A stretch of DNA of 10,747 bases from DASWIV01 sp036397475 (GTDB lineage: Bacteria; JAJVIF01; JAPKYR01), in NCBI GenBank assembly GCA_036397475.1, contig DASWIV010000330.1:1-10747 (forward strand), read 5' to 3'. This document shows, in pieces, positions 1 to 7,156 of this stretch. The first letter of the stretch is position 1. Each line of letters begins with the position of its first letter. A program made the position numbers and the translations under genes. The notes under the pieces were generated by a model, which saw nothing but the letters and a program-made list of their open reading frames with translations, was not told where the DNA came from and searched no databases.

Positions 1-455
1 ATAGACTGGTCGACATCAAAGTCCGGGTAAATCAGATCAGGGTTGTATACGAGTGAGACTGATCCGTTTCCCATGAAAATTCCGCGGACATCATAGCCAT
101 TGAAACCCACATTACCAGGGAATGGATGTGTAATGCCCACATCGATGTTAATTATGAGAACTTCCCCGGCATGCTGCACATCTACAATATCAGTATCAAC
201 GCTTGCAGGATTCTGGTTAAGGAAATTGACGACATTTACCGCGAACATCCCGTGTCTCACGGGATATACCAAGGCCACCATGGATTCAGTGTCGATTGAT
301 ATTTGATAGAGGCCCCATAGGTTGGCCTGTGACGAATGTACCTGTGGCCGCAAACCGGGTTTTTCATGATCTGGTAATACCGTGCTCCCCCTTGAGCACG
401 AAGAGATTGCGAACATCCAGACCGCGCATATAAGGATATATGAAAGGGACCTCAT
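1..455 (-). CDS. Putative lipoprotein of unknown function (partial, 3' end off the window)
   Basis: The frame is open from an ATG at 455 down to the left edge, giving 151 residues with no stop, so the C-terminus is missing. The N-terminus is a lipoprotein signal peptide: M-R, a hydrophobic stretch, then ISSC with the candidate lipidated cysteine at residue 20. The mature part reads as a beta-rich extracytoplasmic domain. It carries a distinctive block ITHPFPG...FNGYDVRGIFMGNG at residues 108-131, preceded by a hydrophobic/polar alternating strand (VLIINIDVGI). From memory, similar HPFPG plus G(F/Y)DVRGI blocks recur in hypothetical surface proteins of uncultured bacteria, but I cannot name a domain. 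The start is supported by GGAGA at 466-462, six bases upstream, and by a promoter at 483-511. The gene is transcribed divergently from the ABC operon. The membrane location is an inference from the lipobox; no function is assigned. Confidence 0.8.
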   Translation of the reverse strand, partial: MRSLSYILICAVWMFAISSCSRGSTVLPDHEKPGLRPQVHSSQANLWGLYQISIDTESMVALVYPVRHGMFAVNVVNFLNQNPASVDTDIVDVQHAGEVLIINIDVGITHPFPGNVGFNGYDVRGIFMGNGSVSLVYNPDLIYPDFDVDQS

Positions 456-482
456 GGTGATTCTCCAATGCGAGATATAAAA

Positions 483-511
483 AATTTACGGGGAAACCAA
501 ATCAAAGTCAA
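483..511 (-). promoter_or_regulatory. Sigma-70-type promoter of the lipoprotein gene
   Basis: Read on the minus strand, TTGACT (511-506, five of six bases matching the -35 consensus) is followed by exactly 17 bases and then TAAATT (488-483, four of six matching the -10). The predicted transcript would start near 476, leaving a leader of about 20 nt that holds the GGAGA ribosome binding site. The spacing of promoter, leader and start codon fits well, which is why I accept a weak -10. Confidence 0.55.
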
Positions 512-629
512 CAGCATGATTGGACTGTAAGGTGTATATTACCTCTTATATATAATGAAATAATCGAACCTCACAACCAGTCACCGTGTATTATTATAAA
601 GGTGGATATTAATTCCTATTAGATATCTA

Positions 630-659
630 TCGAAAATACCTCATCCGGTTGCGGATAAT
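630..659 (+). promoter_or_regulatory. Candidate promoter of the ABC/GldG/DUF4340 operon
   Basis: TCGAAA at 630-635 (four of six -35 matches) is followed by 18 bases and GATAAT at 654-659 (five of six -10 matches). Transcription would start near 666, which is where the stem-loop at 665-695 begins. The region is AT-rich and has other TATAAT-like hexamers, for example 551-556, but these have no acceptable -35 at normal spacing, so this is only the best of several options. Confidence 0.35.
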
Positions 660-664
660 AATAC

Positions 665-695
665 AGGACGCCTGAAGAGGATTTCAGCACGTCCT
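665..695 (+). promoter_or_regulatory. Leader stem-loop upstream of the ABC operon
   Basis: The outer arms AGGACG (665-670) and CGTCCT (690-695) pair perfectly. The inner arms CTGAA (672-676) and TTCAG (683-687) also pair perfectly, separated from the outer ones by a small 1x2 internal loop (671; 688-689). The apical loop is GAGGAT (677-682), which resembles a Shine-Dalgarno sequence. No T-tract follows, so it is not an intrinsic terminator. It lies 31 nt before the ATG at 727 and would form at the extreme 5' end of the mRNA if the promoter at 630-659 is right. An mRNA-stabilising cap or a protein/RNA binding site are both possible. Confidence 0.5.
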
Positions 696-726
696 ATGTC
701 GCTACTTGCGACTCAGGCAGGACATA

Positions 727-1695
727 ATGATCGAGGTTAACAATTTATCAAAGCGCTACGGGTCCCTTAAAGCGGTTAACAATATCAGCTTTACGGTTGA
801 AAAAGGCGAGATCCTCGGATTTCTCGGACCGAATGCCGCCGGGAAGACTTCGACCCTTCGAATGCTCACCTGTTACATTCCGCCGACAAGCGGTTCGGCT
901 AAGGTGAACGGCTACGATGTTTTTTACGACAGCATGGAAGTCAGGAAGCGGATCGGGTATTTGCCGGAGCATGTCCCGCTGTACCTGGACATGAGGGTAA
1001 ACGATTACCTCGACTTCGTGTCGAGGGTGAAAAATGTCGGGCAAAGGGACCGCGACCAGTTATTGAAGAACGTGATCGGGCGATGCGGCCTTGATACCGA
1101 AAAGTCCAGAATAATCGGCACATTGTCGAAAGGATACAGGCAGAGGGTCGGAATCGCGCAGGCTCTCATCGGAGATCCGGAGGTACTTCTCCTTGACGAG
1201 CCTACAACCGGACTCGATCCACGCCAGATCACCGAGATCAGGGAATTGATCAAGGATCTCGGACAGGGGCACACCGTTGTTCTTTCGACCCATATACTTC
1301 CCGAAGTTTCCATGATCTGCGACCGGGTCGTTATCATTAATAAGGGCAAGCTTGTGGCGCTGGACTCAGTAGCCAATCTGACCAAGGCGCTTACCAAGAG
1401 CCAGATGACCCAGATCAATGTTAAGGGAGAATCCGGCAGGCTGATGGCTGCCCTGAAAGCCGTTAATGGCGTACTCGCGGTCGATAAAAAGCCGGATATG
1501 GACATCGCCGACGGCGGGGTCACATACGTTGTCCACGCGGAGCTCGATTCGGATGTCCGCGAGGCTATAGCAAGGGCAATTGTAAACGCGGGACTCGGGC
1601 TTCACGAAATGAGGCCGTACACGCTTTCATTGGAAGATATCTTCCTTGCCCTTACCGGCGACGATGTTAAAGGAAAAGGGAGGAAAAGGAATTGA
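727..1695 (+). CDS. ABC transporter ATP-binding protein, GldA-like
   Basis: This is a 322-residue cytoplasmic ATPase that would power the permease encoded next. It shows Walker A GPNAAGKT (residues 34-41), signature LSKGYRQRVG (133-142), Walker B VLLLDEP (153-159) and an H-loop STH ending at residue 189. The Q-loop glutamine is replaced by glutamate in GYLPEH, which I know as usual for the GldA/ABC-2 branch. Walker A has alanine where glycine is common at its fourth position, still fitting GxxxxGK(S/T). A C-terminal accessory domain of about 100 residues follows and ends in SLEDIFLALT, typical of these ATPases. I chose ATG 727 (MIEVNNLSKRYG) because family members start this way; an in-frame TTG at 706 would add seven residues. 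The gene is first in a four-gene operon. The family assignment is firm; the transported substrate is unknown. Confidence 0.93.
   Translation: MIEVNNLSKRYGSLKAVNNISFTVEKGEILGFLGPNAAGKTSTLRMLTCYIPPTSGSAKVNGYDVFYDSMEVRKRIGYLPEHVPLYLDMRVNDYLDFVSRVKNVGQRDRDQLLKNVIGRCGLDTEKSRIIGTLSKGYRQRVGIAQALIGDPEVLLLDEPTTGLDPRQITEIRELIKDLGQGHTVVLSTHILPEVSMICDRVVIINKGKLVALDSVANLTKALTKSQMTQINVKGESGRLMAALKAVNGVLAVDKKPDMDIADGGVTYVVHAELDSDVREAIARAIVNAGLGLHEMRPYTLSLEDIFLALTGDDVKGKGRKRN
1678..1684 (+). promoter_or_regulatory. Ribosome binding site that decides the TTG start of the permease gene
   Basis: GGGAGGA lies seven bases before TTG 1692, inside the end of the ATPase gene. It supports the non-ATG start and translational coupling across the TTGA overlap. 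Confidence 0.7.
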
Positions 1696-2402
1696 GAAAC
1701 GCAACTGTAATAGCGACACGGGAGCTTAAATCGTACTTCGCGAGTCCTGTGGCATACGCAGTCGGATTTTTCTTCCTCCTGATCCTTGGAGGATGGTTTT
1801 ACTTCATCACTGTTGCCACGCAGCACGAAGCGTCAATGAAGGGAACGCTCGAGGTTCTCAGTTACCTTTGCATCCCGGTAGCGGCTGTAATAACCATGCA
1901 CCTGTTCTCTGAAGAGCGCCGCAGCGGAACAATAGAGCTGTTGATGACCTACCCTCTGCAGGACTGGCAGGTCGTCTTCGGAAAATATATGGCAAGTATT
2001 GTGCTGTACGCTTTCGTGCTTGCACTTACATTCCAGTACCCTGTCTTTCTCGGGATATTCGGAAGCCCTGACTGGGGAATGGTACTGACCGGATATATCG
2101 GCGCACTCCTGCTGGGAGCGTCGTTCCTTGCGATGGGGGTACTGTCCAGCGCGTTGTCGAAGAGCTCGGTGGTGGCGGCAATTATCTGCCTCCTGATCCT
2201 GTTCGGGCTCAGATTCCTGTCGGCGGGCAGCATAATCGGGGGAGCGCTTGGCGAAGTATTTTATTATCTTTCGTTCTCCGGACAGTACAACAATTTTTCA
2301 AACGGATTGATCGACACACGGGATATCGTCTATGTAGCGACTTTCATCCTGTTTTCGCTGTTTGTGGCGGTCCGTGTAATTGAGATCAACAGATGGAAGT
2401 AA
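1692..2402 (+). CDS. ABC-2 type permease, GldF/NosY-like
   Basis: This 236-residue integral membrane protein is the transmembrane subunit partnering the upstream ATPase. The N-terminus (TRELKSYFASPVAYAV) leads into a first helix at about 19-40. Further hydrophobic segments lie at roughly 55-72, 100-122, 130-152, 158-178 and 212-230, giving six helices as expected for ABC-2 permeases. Between helices 2 and 3 is EERRSGTIELLMTYPL (residues 74-89), a strongly recognisable GldF-type cytoplasmic motif. The start TTG at 1692 overlaps the ATPase stop codon in TTGA and has a strong Shine-Dalgarno sequence, so the two are translationally coupled and probably made at matched levels. The next gene begins 34 nt later. 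The family is clear; the direction and cargo of transport cannot be read from the sequence. Confidence 0.92.
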   Translation: MRNATVIATRELKSYFASPVAYAVGFFFLLILGGWFYFITVATQHEASMKGTLEVLSYLCIPVAAVITMHLFSEERRSGTIELLMTYPLQDWQVVFGKYMASIVLYAFVLALTFQYPVFLGIFGSPDWGMVLTGYIGALLLGASFLAMGVLSSALSKSSVVAAIICLLILFGLRFLSAGSIIGGALGEVFYYLSFSGQYNNFSNGLIDTRDIVYVATFILFSLFVAVRVIEINRWK

Positions 2403-2424
2403 GAAAACAATTCAGTAACCTGGT

Positions 2425-2430
2425 GAGGAA
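2425..2430 (+). promoter_or_regulatory. Ribosome binding site that decides the GTG start of the GldG-like gene
   Basis: GAGGAA lies six bases before GTG 2437. It supports translation of the long acidic N-terminal tail rather than an internal start nearer the membrane helices. Confidence 0.65.
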
Positions 2431-2436
2431 TACAAA

Positions 2437-5334
2437 GTGACATTTGATCCGGATAAATTAAGGGATATGCTTCTTGGTTCAGACGAGAAGGATGAGAACG
2501 GGGACGAGGGGACTGAAAACCGGTCCGAGCCCGAGCAGTCAAGACCTTCTCCCGAATCAGAAAAAGAACCTGAAGGAGATTTCGAGCCAATCGAAGATCC
2601 CCTGGCGCCCATTCCTGAAGAAAATGCCAGCAAGTTCGGCGAGAAGCCTGTGATTCTAGGCATTCCCGACAAGAAGGGAATTGCTGCCGACTGGGGTACA
2701 ATAAAAAAGCCAGCCGGTGAGGCGGCCAAGAAAGAGGAAGAGAAGCCGCACCCTACAGGAAGTTTGTCGGAACGACTTGGCGCGAAAAAGATCGAAGAGG
2801 AAATCAGATCAAATTACCTGAACAGCCCAACTCATTCCAGGGACGAAGAATCTGTAACCTCACCGGAAGAAAAGCATGCATGGGGGTCCGGTGAATCACA
2901 CGAAGTCGCGTCTGAACCTGAAAGTCCCGCTCCGCGACAGGATCGGTGGACATCCCGTGCGTCGGAAATTTCTCCATTAAGCAGGCCACCCGAGAAGAAA
3001 GAAATCCATGCGGAAGATATCGAACCGTCGATTCCTGAAAATAAATATGTAAAGCCTGATGTACCTGTTCAGGTCGAACACAAACCATCACAACCTGCGG
3101 TCAATGAAGAGGTACATAATCGCCCGCCAGGAGCGAGCAAGTTTTACATCGAGCCAAAGAAGCCTGAAGAAGAACCCGAACACACGAGTATTTTGAAGGA
3201 ATACTTTGTGAAGAAGGACATTCAGGCAGCGCCACCTGCCATGGCTTCTTCCAAACCTGCCGCCGATGATCCAGAACCGGATGCACACGAACCGGACCCG
3301 GTTCATCGTGAGCCTTATGTCGCCATGAAATCGGATCCCGTTGGTGAACCGAAAATTACGTTGGGACAGGAAGCAGTATCGGATCGTGCGCAAGATATCT
3401 GGAATGCGGATAAAGTTGATCATAAGGATATTCAGCCTGCTAAATCAGGGGATGAGTACTCCCCTCTTCGCGATTCATTTATTTCAGCGGATGATGAAGA
3501 TCCGGAATTGTCGGATGAACAGAAATCAACCGAAGAACAGCCAGAGGTCAGGGAAAAGCTTCCACTCAAGCAGTTTTCTTACAGGAAGAAGTCGGCTGTC
3601 GATGAAAAAGAAAAAGAGAAGTTGCTGAAACCGAAGAAAAAGAAGAAAGCCGGGAAAAAAGGCGAAATTGAGTACGCAAGAACCCCCGGACCATTAAGCC
3701 TGCTTGCCCTCCTGGCAGGAGGACTTTCACTCCTCGCAGCAGTGATCGCGATGCAGATGAATGTCGGAACCACCCCGACGTTCGGCCTTACCGGACTTGG
3801 AATTTTACTGGTCGGGACATTCACGATGGTGAATGGAGCGTGGGTACGAGAGGCTTTATCGTCTCGAAGTGCCAGATACTCCACAAACGTGACGATAGCG
3901 ATCGCAAGTTTTCTCGGCATCCTGGTTCTATTCAATATTTTATCGTACAGGTACTATCACAAGTTCGACCTGTCCGCCGAGGGAGTGCACACATTGTCGC
4001 CACAGTCACAGCAGGTGCTTGCCGACATTAACCGGGCAGGAGAGAAAGTTACGGTCTATGCCTTCGTAAGCACGAAGGACGCATATCGCCAGATAATAGA
4101 TAATTTGTTAGACCAGTACACTTACCATACGAACCTGCTTGATATCCAGTTTGTCGACCCCGATGTGAAGCGTGAACTCACGCAGGAAAATGGGATCGAA
4201 GTGGTGCCGTCGGTACTTTTCCAGCTTGGTGAAACGAAAAAAATCGTATCGGATATAGATGAGCCTCATTTCACGTTCGCGCTTCTCGCGGTTCGGGAGA
4301 GCCATTCCCCGATAGTGTATTTTCTTACAGGCCACGACGAACCCGATCCGTATTCAACCAGGGAAAATGGCCTGAGTGAACTTCGTGAGCGACTGGAACT
4401 TGAAAATTATGTAGTTGATAACCTCAGCATTCCTGAAGAAAGCGGTGTGCCGATCGACACGGCGATACTGGTCATCGCGGCTCCGCGAAGGAACCTGTCG
4501 ACGCTTGAAGTGAATGAAATAGAGAAATATCTGGATAATGGAGGCAACCTAATCTGCCTGCTCGAGCCCGGGTACGACGCCGGACTTACACCGCTGCTGT
4601 CGAAATACGGGATACTTGTGCAGAGCGGTGTTGTCCTCGACGATGAGCATAATTATTTCTCCGAACTCGCGTCTCCTATAGTAATTGGAAATCCAGAAAG
4701 CGAGATCACCCGGACGAACCAGGACGATTTCATGGACATGATCTTCCTGAACTCATCGTCCCTGCAATACACAAACACCAACCGGTACCCGAATGTTAAC
4801 ACCCAGAGCCTGGCAAAAACGTACGGTTCGGCGTGGGTGGAGACCGGGGATGAATTTTCTTATACCAACGGCATGGATAAACGCGATTTTCAGGAAATGG
4901 CACTGTTCGCAATCAGGGCGCTGGATGTTGAGGAGCCTGTGACACAGCCAGAGCCGGAGCCTGAGGTTGAAACGGTTGATGACGAATCCCCGTACGAGGG
5001 CAACGGCCACGAAGAGGCGAAATCCGAAGAAGTGCCCGCGCCTGTGGAACAGGGACCTGTCGCCACAAAGGTTGCGCAGGTGATGGTGGTCGGGGATTCA
5101 AGTTTCGCCCAGAACGCGAACTTCGAGATCTATTACAACAGAGACTTTATTCTCAACGCAGTCAATCACATGACGTCACAAAGCGACCTGGTCAGCATCC
5201 GTCCCGCGGTTCCCAAGAATCGTCCACTGGATCTGACTGGAGTTCAGAAATCGATGATATTCATATTAAGTGTCGTCCTGACACCGCTCGGGATAGCGGG
5301 ACTGGGCGGTTATGTTTGGTGGAAGAGAAAATAA
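2437..5334 (+). CDS. GldG-family ABC-associated membrane protein with a long charged N-terminal tail
   Basis: The protein has 965 residues. Residues 1 to about 410 are a low-complexity tail rich in Glu, Pro, Lys and Asp with almost no hydrophobic runs. It ends in a very basic stretch (KPKKKKKAGKKG, about 397-408). Three helices follow at about 418-440, 449-468 and 485-505. Then comes the GldG hallmark YYHKFDLSAEGVHTLSPQS and a periplasmic GldG-type domain containing TVYAFVS, YFLTGHDE and a sensor-like strand/helix pattern (NGGNLICLLEPG). An acidic Pro/Glu insertion sits at about 830-873. A last helix (about 940-961) ends in a basic tail. The core of about 555 residues matches my recollection of normal GldG length, so the tail is an addition. 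Topology should place the tail in the cytoplasm next to the ATPase. GTG start with GAGGAA six bases upstream. Role: non-transporting partner of the ABC complex; mechanism unknown. Confidence 0.88.
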   Translation: MTFDPDKLRDMLLGSDEKDENGDEGTENRSEPEQSRPSPESEKEPEGDFEPIEDPLAPIPEENASKFGEKPVILGIPDKKGIAADWGTIKKPAGEAAKKEEEKPHPTGSLSERLGAKKIEEEIRSNYLNSPTHSRDEESVTSPEEKHAWGSGESHEVASEPESPAPRQDRWTSRASEISPLSRPPEKKEIHAEDIEPSIPENKYVKPDVPVQVEHKPSQPAVNEEVHNRPPGASKFYIEPKKPEEEPEHTSILKEYFVKKDIQAAPPAMASSKPAADDPEPDAHEPDPVHREPYVAMKSDPVGEPKITLGQEAVSDRAQDIWNADKVDHKDIQPAKSGDEYSPLRDSFISADDEDPELSDEQKSTEEQPEVREKLPLKQFSYRKKSAVDEKEKEKLLKPKKKKKAGKKGEIEYARTPGPLSLLALLAGGLSLLAAVIAMQMNVGTTPTFGLTGLGILLVGTFTMVNGAWVREALSSRSARYSTNVTIAIASFLGILVLFNILSYRYYHKFDLSAEGVHTLSPQSQQVLADINRAGEKVTVYAFVSTKDAYRQIIDNLLDQYTYHTNLLDIQFVDPDVKRELTQENGIEVVPSVLFQLGETKKIVSDIDEPHFTFALLAVRESHSPIVYFLTGHDEPDPYSTRENGLSELRERLELENYVVDNLSIPEESGVPIDTAILVIAAPRRNLSTLEVNEIEKYLDNGGNLICLLEPGYDAGLTPLLSKYGILVQSGVVLDDEHNYFSELASPIVIGNPESEITRTNQDDFMDMIFLNSSSLQYTNTNRYPNVNTQSLAKTYGSAWVETGDEFSYTNGMDKRDFQEMALFAIRALDVEEPVTQPEPEPEVETVDDESPYEGNGHEEAKSEEVPAPVEQGPVATKVAQVMVVGDSSFAQNANFEIYYNRDFILNAVNHMTSQSDLVSIRPAVPKNRPLDLTGVQKSMIFILSVVLTPLGIAGLGGYVWWKRK

Positions 5335-5373
5335 CGGGCGTGGAGAGACGCGCCGGTAATCCGGGACTTAGCC

Positions 5374-6753
5374 ATGAAAATGTCGTACAACCTGTTTTTC
5401 ATTCCCCTGTTATTGATTGCGGCAGCCGCAGTGTGGTTTGTAACACAGAAAGAACAGGCGGACCAGGCAGCGAAAAGAATCGCTGACAGGGCTCTTGTAA
5501 ATTTCGAAACGCTCGACGTGATCGAGATCACTCATGGCGATCAAAATATAAGACTGGAAAGGCAAAACAAATCCGGAAATGCCTCCAGCAATTGGAAAAT
5601 CACACATCCATACAGGGCTGGATGCAATCCGCAGGCTGTAAATGATCTGATCGACGGATTAATGACTACGGAAATCGACAGGGATATTGAAGGCATCACC
5701 GATGAACAGAAAGTGGAATATGGACTGACCGACCCGGTTATCAGGATCGTCCTGACAGCATCGGGCTCCCAGATGATGGACCTGTCGATCGGCGAGGAAA
5801 ACGCATCGGGCAGTTCGATGTACGGGTCTTTCGCCGACGATCCGTTGAATTGTTTTCTACTGCCAATATACAGCATGAAAAATTTTGAATTGACGGCGGA
5901 TCAACTTCGCGACCCCCACGCGATCGTGTTCAATAAGGAAAACCTGGTGTCAATTCAGCTTTCCAGTGTGAATACCGAGGTTGAAATTGACAGGATAAAT
6001 AATAACTGGATTGTCCACGGTGAATCAGATTTTTCAGCCAGCCCCGCACGGCTCGACATCCTGTTCCACGATCTTACAGAACTGGCGGCAGCGGAATTTC
6101 TGCCGGAAGGCGAAACCGATCCTGAATTAAACCAGGTTTCGACGGGAGTACATCTGGAGAACGCCGACGGATCGTCCATAAATTTGTTTCTTCACGGCGA
6201 GGATTATTCCCGTGGCATATTCGCGACTTCGGATTACCAGCCAACACCATTTATTGTGGAAGCGTACATATATGACAGGCTGGCATTAAATCCCGAAGTC
6301 TTTTTTCATATACTGCTGATCGATGTTTCAACAGACCAGATCGAGCGAGTACTGATAAGGCAACCATCGGTTGAGAATCTCGAAATTAAGCGTACAGGAT
6401 CACGGGACGGGGACTGGGAAGTCCTGAGGCCTGCAGGCATCAAGACCGTGAATGCTGCGTTATACACCGACATCATCAATACCCTTATTCAACTGGAACC
6501 GGAGGAAAATATTCCCGCACCGGACCGTCCGGACGATTACGGACTCGCTCCCAGCTATTTCATGAAAATTGAAGTGTACCCGAAAGACGATTCAGGTCTT
6601 GAAAGTGTCCAGATCTACGTGGGTAACAAGATGCCGTCGGGCGGATACATCGCAACAGCCGACTCGATGACTTATTTCACGATCAATGCGGACTATCTCG
6701 CGCAACTAATAGAGAAAGTTGATGCAATAAGATTATTGCCGTCTGAGGAATAA
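5374..6753 (+). CDS. DUF4340-type membrane-anchored periplasmic protein
   Basis: This 459-residue protein has an N-terminal signal-anchor at residues 6-24 (LFFIPLLLIAAAAVWFV) and a long soluble periplasmic part. The pattern VIEITHGDQNIRLERQ...WKITHPYRAGCNPQAV...LIDGL...YGLTDP is the DUF4340 signature. A related strand-strand-WxV/I-helix pattern appears to occur three times: about 46-150, 188-300 (VEIDRINNNWIVHG...LDILFHDLTEL) and 326-450 (LEIKRT...DWEVLRPAG...ALYTDIINTL...YGLAPS). The third copy keeps the YGL motif; the second lost it. The gene starts 39 nt after the GldG-like gene. DUF4340 genes commonly sit next to GldG-type ABC genes, so I infer it belongs to the same complex. The start could also be the ATG at 5380; neither has a strong ribosome binding site. 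No biochemical function is known to me. Confidence 0.85.
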   Translation: MKMSYNLFFIPLLLIAAAAVWFVTQKEQADQAAKRIADRALVNFETLDVIEITHGDQNIRLERQNKSGNASSNWKITHPYRAGCNPQAVNDLIDGLMTTEIDRDIEGITDEQKVEYGLTDPVIRIVLTASGSQMMDLSIGEENASGSSMYGSFADDPLNCFLLPIYSMKNFELTADQLRDPHAIVFNKENLVSIQLSSVNTEVEIDRINNNWIVHGESDFSASPARLDILFHDLTELAAAEFLPEGETDPELNQVSTGVHLENADGSSINLFLHGEDYSRGIFATSDYQPTPFIVEAYIYDRLALNPEVFFHILLIDVSTDQIERVLIRQPSVENLEIKRTGSRDGDWEVLRPAGIKTVNAALYTDIINTLIQLEPEENIPAPDRPDDYGLAPSYFMKIEVYPKDDSGLESVQIYVGNKMPSGGYIATADSMTYFTINADYLAQLIEKVDAIRLLPSEE

Positions 6754-6759
6754 GGGAAA

Positions 6760-7128
6760 TTATCCTGAAATTTTTCCTGAGTAATTTGCCAGGACAGACA
6801 TTTCGTTCGAAAGGCCATTCAAAAGATCCTTGACGATTTCCAATTCACCTTCACCAGCCGATTTTTCAATCGCCTTGGCAATCTCGATTATCCTGCCGGC
6901 GTGGATGTTCGCGGCGGAGCCTTTAATCGTGTGTGCTGCTTTGAGGACCTTGACCGCGTCGCCTGAAATCACCCCGTCCTGGATATCCTCGGCCACAGAC
7001 GGGACATGCTGCAGAAAAATGCCAAGGAGTTCCCTGAAGGTATCGAGATCGACGCCGGTGAATTCGAGCGCTTTACCGATATCCAGGATGTCTTTAGGAA
7101 TCGAATCGAATGCCAGCTTATTTTCCAT
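6760..7128 (-). CDS. Stand-alone histidine phosphotransfer (Hpt) domain protein
   Basis: The 122-residue protein is almost entirely one Hpt four-helix bundle. It shows the phosphoacceptor motif AHTIKGSAANIHA, with the active histidine at residue 66 and the conserved HxxKGS spacing, and the upstream helix FRELLGIFLQHVP usual for the family. There is no kinase, receiver or membrane segment, so it would act as a soluble relay between a hybrid sensor kinase and a response regulator encoded elsewhere. It is convergent with the DUF4340 gene: the stop codons are separated by only 6 bp, with no strong terminator between them. The start could be GTG 7131 or ATG 7128; I chose ATG. No Shine-Dalgarno sequence is visible, which agrees with the very short leader predicted from its promoter. 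Function by family is firm; partners are unknown. Confidence 0.9.
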   Translation of the reverse strand: MENKLAFDSIPKDILDIGKALEFTGVDLDTFRELLGIFLQHVPSVAEDIQDGVISGDAVKVLKAAHTIKGSAANIHAGRIIEIAKAIEKSAGEGELEIVKDLLNGLSNEMSVLANYSGKISG

Positions 7129-7136
7129 CACAGATC

Positions 7137-7156
7137 GGACGGTATTTTATCCGTCC
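7137..7156 (-). promoter_or_regulatory. Inverted repeat over the -10 box of the Hpt gene (possible operator)
   Basis: Perfect arms GGACGG (7137-7142) and CCGTCC (7151-7156) flank an 8-base AT-only spacer. On the minus strand that spacer contains TAAAAT (7149-7144), the predicted -10 of the Hpt promoter. A dyad centred on a -10 is a classical place for a repressor or alternative regulator site. It could instead form a small RNA hairpin, but the predicted transcript start at about 7137 would exclude most of it from the mRNA. Confidence 0.45.

Noticed and set aside
620..629. Ten-base palindrome TAGATATCTA in the intergenic region
   Set aside because: Short and AT-rich in an AT-rich stretch; expected by chance and not repeated at the other promoters.
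706..726. Upstream TTG start for the ATPase
   Set aside because: It adds seven residues not typical of the family; ATG 727 gives the usual MIEVNNLSKRYG beginning.
696..740. Fourteen-codon ORF starting at ATG 696 and overlapping the ATPase start, a possible leader peptide
   Set aside because: No ribosome binding site at proper spacing and no regulatory codon run; the ATG abuts the stem-loop arm by chance.
1005..1523. Minus-strand ORF of 172 codons inside the ATPase gene
   Set aside because: Shadow frame opposite the Walker B and signature motifs; low-quality Ser-rich translation.
3651..3662. A6G run in the GldG-like gene that looks like a -1 frameshift site
   Set aside because: The frame reads AAA AAA G, not A AAA AAG, so the slippery phase is wrong, and the zero frame continues into well-conserved helices.
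5336..5353. GC-rich hairpin between the GldG-like and DUF4340 genes
   Set aside because: The arms pair in only four bases without an extra-base mismatch and no T-tract follows, so it is neither a terminator nor a clear regulatory element.
6754..6780. Possible bidirectional terminator between the DUF4340 and Hpt genes
   Set aside because: Only a five-base GGAAA/TTTCC pairing with a long loop can be drawn and it overlaps the Hpt coding end; too weak to call.
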